Assembly (NCBI GenBank): GCA_903904635.1
Contig: CAIVDH010000347.1
Span: forward strand, 1-11,243
Reading direction: 5' to 3'
Length of the DNA: 11,243 nt
Source: an uncultured Burkholderiales bacterium
GTDB taxonomy: Bacteria; Pseudomonadota; Gammaproteobacteria; Burkholderiales; Burkholderiaceae_D
Both the position numbers and the translations under genes were made by a program. Below the pieces are notes generated by a model. That model did no database searches, was not told the DNA's origin, and was given only the letters and a program-made list of their open reading frames with translations. Positions 5,913 to 11,243 of this stretch are shown here, one piece after another (the first letter of the stretch is position 1; every line of letters starts with the position of its first letter).

Positions 5913-7142
5913 AGCCTGTGTGAAGTCTTGTAATAAATCGTCAGTCTCTTCTATACCAACTGAAACACGTATCAGCGATTCAGCAATGCCCATGCTGGCG
6001 CGACGTTGCGGACCCATTTCATGAAAAATCGTGTGTGCAACCGGTATGACCAGCGTACGCGTATCGCCTAGATTGCTAGCTGGGATGGCAAGCTCGAGCC
6101 GGTTAAGATAATCAAAGCAATCGATGCCATCTTTAAGCTCAAAGCTAAACAAGCCGCCATAGGCTTTGAATAATTCAGTCGCGATATTGTGCTGCGGATG
6201 CGATGACAGGCCGGGGTAATACACGGCCGCCACGCGCGCATCTGCAGCAAGCATCGTCGCTAATGCCAGCGCACTGACCGACTGACGCTCAATACGCAGC
6301 GCCATGGTCTCAGCACCAACTGCGAGATGATGCGCTGCCTCAGGCCCCAGCGCTGCGCCGAAATCACGCAGCGCCTTGGCACGTAATTGCGCCATGCCCC
6401 ACTGCTGTGGCACAAAACGTTGATAAGTCTCGGCGATATTGGGATAACGGGTCCAGTCAAACAATCCGGTATCGGTCAGACTGCCGCCCAACGCATTCCC
6501 ATGCCCGCCTATAGATTTTGTCAGCGCATTGACAACTAAACTCGCGCCTACAGATTTAGGGCGGAACAGATAAGGTGATGTGATCGTATTGTCGACCACA
6601 TACAAAATGCCGCGCTGCTGGCACAGTGCACCAATGCGCGCCAGATCCGCAATCTGAGTACGAGGGTTTGCGATAGTCTCGACAAACACCATGCGTGTTG
6701 CAGGCGTAATCGCCTGCTCTACATTGGCCACATCCGTCGCATCGACGAATGACACTGCCATGCCTTGCGCCTGTACGGTTTGCCACAGGCTATTGGTATT
6801 GCCGAATAAAAAAGCAGATGAAATGACATGATCGCCGCTGCGCAGCAAGCCCTGCATCAACGCGCCAATGGCAGCCATGCCGGTAGAAAAACACAGCGTA
6901 GAGAACCCATCTTCCATGCGCGTGATTTTTTCTTCCAGCGCATTGACGGTAGGATTGCCCTGACGGCCATAACGATAGCCCGCTTTTTTACCCTGGAAAA
7001 CAGCAGCGAGTTCACGCGCATCGCTATAGCCATACGCTACCGAAGTATGGACTGGCTTATGCAAAGATCCATGCTCTATGGATTTTTGCCTATCGCTATG
7101 CAGTATCGTTGTGGTGAAGCCGAATTTTTTGCTGTCTTTCAT
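5901..7142 (-). CDS. Cys/Met metabolism PLP-dependent enzyme (cystathionine gamma-synthase / homoserine sulfhydrylase family)
   Basis: A 413-residue PLP enzyme of the trans-sulfuration family. These enzymes use an activated homoserine and cysteine or sulfide to make cystathionine or homocysteine on the way to methionine; some family members run lyase reactions instead. Visible features are the YRYGRQGNPT segment (57-66; Tyr58 and Arg60 contact the cofactor phosphate in the family), FSTGMAAIGA (85-94), the cofactor-ring Asp184 in YVVDNT, the Schiff-base Lys209 in NALTKSIGGHGNALGG, and the substrate-carboxylate Arg near the C-terminus (LIRVSVGIEETDDL). It begins 20 bases after purF ends, so it is probably the last gene of that operon. 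In related genomes this slot is often annotated metZ or metB. The sequence cannot separate O-succinylhomoserine sulfhydrylase from cystathionine gamma-synthase, so no symbol is given. Confidence 0.9.
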   Translation of the reverse strand: MKDSKKFGFTTTILHSDRQKSIEHGSLHKPVHTSVAYGYSDARELAAVFQGKKAGYRYGRQGNPTVNALEEKITRMEDGFSTLCFSTGMAAIGALMQGLLRSGDHVISSAFLFGNTNSLWQTVQAQGMAVSFVDATDVANVEQAITPATRMVFVETIANPRTQIADLARIGALCQQRGILYVVDNTITSPYLFRPKSVGASLVVNALTKSIGGHGNALGGSLTDTGLFDWTRYPNIAETYQRFVPQQWGMAQLRAKALRDFGAALGPEAAHHLAVGAETMALRIERQSVSALALATMLAADARVAAVYYPGLSSHPQHNIATELFKAYGGLFSFELKDGIDCFDYLNRLELAIPASNLGDTRTLVIPVAHTIFHEMGPQRRASMGIAESLIRVSVGIEETDDLLQDFTQALRH

Positions 7143-7162
7143 TGCTGGTATCGAAAATAATT

Positions 7163-8680
7163 TTATTCAATCTGCGCAAGATTGAGATTGAGTTGCGTAC
7201 GCACGGCATCTTCAGTGACGACCTTTGGATGGGCACGGGCGAATTCAATACGATCAAGATAGTCGCGTGAAATATCGCCGGTAATATATACGCCATCAAA
7301 GCAGGAAGCTTCAAATTTTTTCAACATCGGATTGATGTCTGAAATCGAACGCTTCATCGCTTCTATGTCTTGATATACCAAAGCATCGGCCGTGATCTCG
7401 CGACAGACTTCATCTTCGGTACGATTGTGCGCAATCAGCTCGTCACGTGTAGGCATATCAATGCCATACACATTCGGATATTTAACCGGTGGCGCTGCAG
7501 AAGCGAAAATCACGCGACGTGCACCCGAGTCACGCGCCATTTGCACGATCTCACGACTGGTCGTGCCGCGCACAATCGAATCATCAACCAGCAACACGCT
7601 CTTGCCTTTGAATTCAGCACCGATTGCATTTAATTTCTGACGCACAGATTTTGCACGAATCGCCTGCCCCGGCATCAGGAAGGTACGACCGATATAACGA
7701 TTTTTGATGAAGCCCTCGCGATAATCGAGGTTAAGCGTCATCGCCAACTCCATGGCCGAAGGACGTGATGAGTCAGGAATAGGCATCACCACATCAATAT
7801 CGCCGGAAGAAAACTGGCGACGAATTTTTTCAGCGAGGTACTCACCCATTTTCAGACGTGTGGCATAAACAGAGGCGCCATCTATGACTGAATCAGGCCG
7901 GGCCAGATATACGAATTCAAATGCACAAGGATTAAGGACAGGATTTTCTGCGCATTGCTGGTTGTATAGCTTGCCATCGTTGTCGATGAAAATCGCTTCG
8001 CCTGGCAGAACATCGCGCAGGAAATGAAAACCCAGACCTTCAAGCGCGACAGATTCGCTGGCTATCAAATATTCAGGGCCTTTGTCAGTGTCTTGAAAAC
8101 CTATACACAGTGGACGTATGCCATACGGATCGCGAAAGGCCAGCAAACCATAACCAGCAACCTGCGCCACCACAGCATAAGAACCGCGCACTCGCTTGTG
8201 TAGCGCAGAAATAGCTTTAAAAAGTGTGGAAGGATCAAGCGAAAAACTACTGGTTGACTGCTGGATTTCATGCGCCAGCACATTCAAGAGCACTTCAGAA
8301 TCGGAGTCAGTATTGATATGCCGACGATCATTCTTGAACATCTCAATTTTCAACTGATCGGCATTAGTCAGATTACCATTGTGAGCCAGAGTAATACCAA
8401 ATGGTGCATTCACATAAAATGGTTGCGCCTCTTCTTCACTGGAAGAGCCTGCAGTCGGATAGCGGCACTGGCCTATCCCGGAATTACCAGGCAGCGAGCG
8501 CATGTTACGGGTACGAAAAACATCGCGTACCAGCCCATTGGCTTTATGCATGCTAAAGGTATTGCCATGACTGGTTGCAATACCTGCAGCATCCTGACCA
8601 CGATGCTGCAGCAGCAGTAACGCGTCGTAAATGATCTGATTGACAGGGCCATGAGAAACAACGCCAACAATGCCACACAT
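7163..8680 (-). CDS. purF: Amidophosphoribosyltransferase
   Basis: First committed enzyme of purine synthesis: it uses glutamine to convert PRPP to 5-phosphoribosylamine. The protein is 505 residues, normal for the non-iron-sulfur (E. coli-like) type. The N-terminal glutaminase domain starts MCGIVGVV, so Cys2 becomes the nucleophile after Met removal. There is no propeptide, another sign of the E. coli type. Further glutaminase motifs are QHRGQDAAGI, QCRYPTAGSSS (71-81) and ALAHNGNLTN (about 98-107). The C-terminal phosphoribosyltransferase domain has IPDSSRPSA (301-309) and the PRPP loop SVLLVDDSIVRGTTS (361-375). The start is fixed by Cys2 and by GAGGAG upstream. The upstream neighbour is the SPOR gene, 58 bases away, with no cvpA between. 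The PLP enzyme follows after 20 bases. Confidence 0.98.
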   Translation of the reverse strand: MCGIVGVVSHGPVNQIIYDALLLLQHRGQDAAGIATSHGNTFSMHKANGLVRDVFRTRNMRSLPGNSGIGQCRYPTAGSSSEEEAQPFYVNAPFGITLAHNGNLTNADQLKIEMFKNDRRHINTDSDSEVLLNVLAHEIQQSTSSFSLDPSTLFKAISALHKRVRGSYAVVAQVAGYGLLAFRDPYGIRPLCIGFQDTDKGPEYLIASESVALEGLGFHFLRDVLPGEAIFIDNDGKLYNQQCAENPVLNPCAFEFVYLARPDSVIDGASVYATRLKMGEYLAEKIRRQFSSGDIDVVMPIPDSSRPSAMELAMTLNLDYREGFIKNRYIGRTFLMPGQAIRAKSVRQKLNAIGAEFKGKSVLLVDDSIVRGTTSREIVQMARDSGARRVIFASAAPPVKYPNVYGIDMPTRDELIAHNRTEDEVCREITADALVYQDIEAMKRSISDINPMLKKFEASCFDGVYITGDISRDYLDRIEFARAHPKVVTEDAVRTQLNLNLAQIE

Positions 8681-8686
8681 GGTGGA

Positions 8687-8692
8687 CTCCTC
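8687..8692 (-). promoter_or_regulatory. Ribosome binding site of purF
   Basis: GAGGAG on the minus strand, six bases before the purF ATG. It is the strongest ribosome site in the right-hand block and occupies much of the short gap after the SPOR gene. Confidence 0.8.
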
Positions 8693-8709
8693 AACAAAAA
8701 CAAATCAAG

Positions 8710-8722
8710 CCGGCAAAGCCGG
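8710..8722 (-). repeat. Small hairpin after the SPOR gene (CCGGC-TTT-GCCGG)
   Basis: A perfect 5-bp G+C stem with a 3-base loop lies 16 bases after the SPOR stop codon. On the minus strand it is followed by CTTGATTTGTTTTTG, which has U-rich patches but no continuous U-run at the stem base. It could be a weak terminator, an RNA-stability element, or a processing site between the SPOR gene and purF. It sits where cvpA would be expected. Confidence 0.3.
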
Positions 8723-8738
8723 ACAGGCAAAACAAGTT

Positions 8739-9458
8739 TTAAGCAGGTTGCAACGTACCGTTAAGACCTAATTTCGTTAATCTTGCGCGCATCTTGTTGG
8801 CCTCTTCTTTACTACTGAAAGGACCAACGCGCACACGAATACGGTCTCCGGAAATTGTTGCAATTTTCTGGGTATACGATTTGATGCCAGCTTTTTTCAG
8901 CTTCTCCTGCAATTCATCGGCCTTGGCTTTGTTTGCTACTGCAGCTACTTGCAAAACAAAACGCGTTGGCGCTTCTTTAGCAGGTTTAATATTGACAGCT
9001 TCAGGAACTGGTTTTTCTTGCGCAATTATTTCGGCTTTGACTGCAGGCTTGACTGGTGGCTCGTCTGATTTTCTAATTTTTGGAGGTGCGTCAGCAGCAG
9101 CGGCTGGAGCGGGATCAGCGGGCTGAGCAGGCTCAGGCAAAGGAAGGGGCAAAGGCAGCGGGACGGACGGGTTGGCAAGCTCCGATTTGTCACGCGGCGG
9201 AATTACGATGGGGATATCGTCAGCCAGTGGCTTGGGCTCGGAATCAAAGATCATAGGCAAGCCTATGACTGCTGCCAACACCAGCGCCGTAGCACCGATT
9301 AAGCGACGACGTGCACGTTTTTTCTCTGGCAATGCAGGATCGAGCGGCTCTTGCGTATCGGCAGAGTCTTTGCGCTGTGAACGGCGCGCTTTAACCGGCG
9401 CGTCAAATTCGTCATCGCTGTCTTGCTTGTTTTTACGAAAAAATGATAACAAGCCCAT
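8739..9458 (-). CDS. SPOR domain protein (DedD-like)
   Basis: A 239-residue bitopic membrane protein. The N-terminal cytoplasmic part (1-52) is highly charged, with Arg/Lys clusters. One membrane segment follows at about 53-71 (LIGATALVLAAVIGLPMIF). A long Pro/Ala-rich periplasmic linker (about 75-160) includes a Pro-Leu repeat at about 100-110. A C-terminal SPOR domain spans about 163-238, starting RFVLQVAAVANKAKADELQ and ending with RIRVRVGPFSSKEEANKMRA. SPOR domains bind denuded septal peptidoglycan, and this architecture matches DedD, a division protein. The gene begins 23 bases after folC ends and shares its operon. The dedD symbol is withheld because SPOR linkers diverge quickly and orthology is not shown. 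No strong ribosome site precedes the ATG. Confidence 0.9.
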   Translation of the reverse strand: MGLLSFFRKNKQDSDDEFDAPVKARRSQRKDSADTQEPLDPALPEKKRARRRLIGATALVLAAVIGLPMIFDSEPKPLADDIPIVIPPRDKSELANPSVPLPLPLPLPEPAQPADPAPAAAADAPPKIRKSDEPPVKPAVKAEIIAQEKPVPEAVNIKPAKEAPTRFVLQVAAVANKAKADELQEKLKKAGIKSYTQKIATISGDRIRVRVGPFSSKEEANKMRARLTKLGLNGTLQPA

Positions 9459-9481
9459 AAGTGGTTTTTTGTCTGACAGGT

Positions 9482-10789
9482 TCAGTGTAAAACGGAATTT
9501 TTGGCAGCCATTACGCCGGCTACCGTTAGAAATGATCCGAAGACCGCAATTCTATCATTCTCCCCTGCACGGCTTCTTGCATTTAAGAATGCCAGCTCAG
9601 GCGTAGCGAAACATTCAATGCTGGATTCAGCATTTGGCTGGGCTAGCCCCGTTATGCCCGCCTGATGCAGCAGTTCTTTTAACGCTAATGCCGTCGCGCC
9701 GCGCGGCAAAGGCAAGTCAGCAAGGCACCAATGATCTATGCGGCCTTTGAGATGTGCTAATACACCAGCAATGTCCTTGTCCGACATCGCACCAAATACC
9801 GCGTAGGTATAAGAATGAAATCCCATATTGTCGAGGTTTTGTGCCAGCGTGGCCGCTGCATGCGGATTATGTGCCACATCCAGAATAACGCTGGGTCGTC
9901 CTGGTAACACCTGAAAACGACCCGGCAAATCAACTAATACCAGACCGGACCGTACTTCCTGGGCGCCGACTGGCAAGCGATTGCGCAGCGCCTCCAATGC
10001 CGCCAGTGCCGCACTGGCATTTAGTAACTGATTAGCCCCGCGCAAACTGGGGTAAGCCAGCGCATTGCGGCGCTGATTGCGTCCACCAAAATTCCACTGC
10101 TGCTTGTCACCTGAATAATTAAAGTCTCGTCCAAACAACCACAAATCTGCGCCTATGGCTGCTGCATGGGCCAGCAGCGAAGCCGGTGGCGATGGATCAC
10201 TACAAATGGCCGTTCTACCAGAGCGGAAAATTCCCGCTTTTTCAAAACCGATTTTTTCGCGTGTGTCGCCCAGATAATCAATATGATCCATATCGACGCT
10301 GGTGACGATGGCAACATCAGCATCAATGATATTGACTGCATCAAGACGCCCGCCCAAGCCAACTTCTAGTATTACTGCATCAAGACCGGCATCGGCAAAC
10401 AGTTTGAGTATGGCCAGGGTGGTGAATTCAAAATAAGTCAGCGAGATACCAGAAACACTGCGCGCCGCTTCGACTTGAGCAAAACTTTTGCAGTAAGCAT
10501 CATCACCCAACATTTCACCATCGATACGGCCACGTTCATTAAAGCGCAGCAAATGCGGTGAGGTATACAAGCCTACGTGATAGCCGCTTTGCAGCAATAT
10601 GGATTCGAGCATGGCGCATGTTGATCCTTTGCCATTCGTGCCACCAACGGTAATGACAGGACAATCAAATTTCAACCCCAGCTCTTTTGCCACATCGGTT
10701 ACGCGATCCAGACCCATATCGATCGCTTTGGGATGCAGTGATTCTAGGCGTTGCAACCAATCTTCTAGCGTGGGAGGTGTAGCGAGCAT
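9482..10789 (-). CDS. folC: Bifunctional folylpolyglutamate synthase / dihydrofolate synthase
   Basis: ATP-dependent ligase that adds glutamate to dihydropteroate and then further glutamates to folates. With the ATG at 10789-10787 the protein is 435 residues, the usual length, and opens MLATPPTLEDWLQRLESLHP as family members do. A reading from an upstream TTG at 10909 would add 40 residues with no family resemblance, so I reject it. Motifs in order: P-loop VGGTNGKGSTCAM (48-60), TSPHLLRFNERGRIDG (76-91), LEVGLGGRLDAVN (141-153), DMDHIDYLG (166-174), EKAGIF (183-188), the start of the C-terminal domain near LDVAHNPHAA (303-312), and VFGAMSDKD (331-339). No clear ribosome site precedes the chosen ATG. 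It lies between accD and the SPOR gene, the usual order in betaproteobacteria and gammaproteobacteria. Confidence 0.95.
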   Translation of the reverse strand: MLATPPTLEDWLQRLESLHPKAIDMGLDRVTDVAKELGLKFDCPVITVGGTNGKGSTCAMLESILLQSGYHVGLYTSPHLLRFNERGRIDGEMLGDDAYCKSFAQVEAARSVSGISLTYFEFTTLAILKLFADAGLDAVILEVGLGGRLDAVNIIDADVAIVTSVDMDHIDYLGDTREKIGFEKAGIFRSGRTAICSDPSPPASLLAHAAAIGADLWLFGRDFNYSGDKQQWNFGGRNQRRNALAYPSLRGANQLLNASAALAALEALRNRLPVGAQEVRSGLVLVDLPGRFQVLPGRPSVILDVAHNPHAAATLAQNLDNMGFHSYTYAVFGAMSDKDIAGVLAHLKGRIDHWCLADLPLPRGATALALKELLHQAGITGLAQPNAESSIECFATPELAFLNARSRAGENDRIAVFGSFLTVAGVMAAKNSVLH

Positions 10790-10884
10790 GCGAATGATAA
10801 GTTGGGGGTGAATCAGGGACAAAACAAACTGGTGCGCAAAATAATGTTCAAATAATTTTGTTGTGCAGCCAGTGCCAAGGCAAA

Positions 10885-10917
10885 AATGAAAATCGCCCGC
10901 ATGCTGCAATTTTCATT
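10885..10917 (-). terminator. 9-bp inverted repeat after accD (possible weak terminator or attenuator)
   Basis: On the minus strand AATGAAAAT (10917-10909) and ATTTTCATT (10893-10885) form a perfect 9-bp stem around a 15-base, G+C-richer loop, starting 12 bases after the accD stop. Three more U follow the stem (giving UUUUUG across the junction). The stem is A+T-rich, so it would be a weak terminator; it may only reduce read-through into folC or protect the accD message. The 140-base gap before folC is the longest in this block. Confidence 0.4.
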
Positions 10918-10929
10918 ACGGTTCATTAA

Positions 10930-11243
10930 TTAAGCCAAAACCTCTACCGGCTGATTTTGCAAAATTGCCAGCACGCGTGCGATTTCTTCGCGCATTTGCC
11001 TGCGGTCAACAATCATGTCGATTGCACCTTTGGTGATGATGAATTCAGAACGCTGAAATCCTTCAGGCAGCTTCTCACGTACCGTATTTTCAATCACGCG
11101 TGGGCCGGCAAATCCGATCAGCGCTTTAGGCTCAGCCATCACGACATCGCCCATAAAGGCGAAAGAGGCAGAAACGCCGCCCATGGTCGGGTCAGTCAAA
11201 ACTGAAATAAAAGGCAGTTTTTTCTCAGACAGTTTGGTCAGCA
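10930..11243 (-). CDS. accD: Acetyl-CoA carboxylase carboxyltransferase subunit beta, partial
   Basis: Only the last 104 residues or so are in the window; the 5' part lies beyond the right edge. AccD pairs with AccA to transfer the carboxyl group from biotin to acetyl-CoA, making malonyl-CoA for fatty acid synthesis. The recognisable C-terminal part reads [20 protein letters not shown], then [20 protein letters not shown], then [20 protein letters not shown] and [12 protein letters not shown]. These are hallmark AccD sequences of the crotonase-like carboxyltransferase fold. The zinc ribbon of the N-terminus is outside the window. The frame is open to the edge. It is followed by folC, as in many proteobacteria. 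Confidence 0.97.
   Translation of the reverse strand, partial: LTKLSEKKLPFISVLTDPTMGGVSASFAFMGDVVMAEPKALIGFAGPRVIENTVREKLPEGFQRSEFIITKGAIDMIVDRRQMREEIARVLAILQNQPVEVLA

Noticed and set aside
8700..8722. A firm terminator between the SPOR gene and purF
   Set aside because: The stem is 5 bp with no uninterrupted U-run at its base, and purF has no visible promoter of its own, so co-transcription is more likely.
8794..9606. Two long plus-strand frames rich in Ser and Ala opposite the SPOR gene and folC end
   Set aside because: They mirror the Pro/Ala-rich linker codons on the other strand; low-complexity antisense frames of this kind are expected by composition.
10790..10909. A 40-residue N-terminal extension of FolC from a TTG codon
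   Set aside because: The added residues do not resemble FolC, cross the 9-bp inverted repeat, and make the protein longer than the family; the ATG at 10789 fits better.
1..11243. Mobile element, prophage, CRISPR array, toxin-antitoxin or defence system
   Set aside because: No transposase, integrase, phage, cas or toxin-like gene, and no regular repeat-spacer pattern, was found on either strand.

Overview
The window (11,243 bases) reads as chromosomal DNA of a betaproteobacterium, most likely order Burkholderiales and possibly near Oxalobacteraceae. This is inferred from protein style and from the order accD, folC, SPOR protein, purF, PLP sulfhydrylase, which I recall as a conserved block in that group. 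Base composition looks moderate, near half G+C by eye. I see no insertion sequence, phage gene, CRISPR array, tRNA or rRNA. The content is mostly housekeeping biosynthesis with a few accessory genes.

Layout. Positions 1-2099, minus strand: ilvB-ilvH, the two subunits of acetohydroxyacid synthase. ilvH runs off the left edge, and the two genes are one base apart. Positions 2100-2607 are a 508-base intergenic stretch between divergent transcription units. It holds a good sigma70-type promoter for ilvB, a leader of about 300 nt with several inverted repeats, and two repeat elements upstream of the promoter. Positions 2608-4078, plus strand: an RDD-family membrane protein and a membrane-anchored alpha/beta hydrolase (lipase/esterase type), ten bases apart. 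Positions 4053-4658, minus strand: a TetR-family regulator whose end overlaps the hydrolase end. Positions 4766-5912, plus strand: a secreted single-domain fasciclin (FAS1) protein, divergent from the TetR gene, then a LOG-family nucleoside monophosphate phosphoribohydrolase. Positions 5901-11243, minus strand: partial accD, folC, a SPOR-domain protein, purF and a cystathionine gamma-synthase-family enzyme, probably one transcription unit, perhaps with an internal signal after accD.

How the genes relate. IlvB/IlvH catalyse the first shared step of branched-chain amino acid synthesis. The right-hand block mixes committed steps of several pathways: malonyl-CoA (AccD), folate polyglutamylation (FolC), the first step of purine synthesis (PurF) and sulfur amino acid synthesis. 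The SPOR protein is a cell-division or envelope component carried along with them.

Points worth a second look: cvpA is missing from its usual place before purF; the IlvB ThDP motif reads Gly-Glu-Ala instead of Gly-Asp-Gly; the ilvB leader looks structured; both convergent gene pairs overlap at their stop codons; and a 9-bp inverted repeat lies just after accD. I found no convincing evidence of a new multi-gene system.
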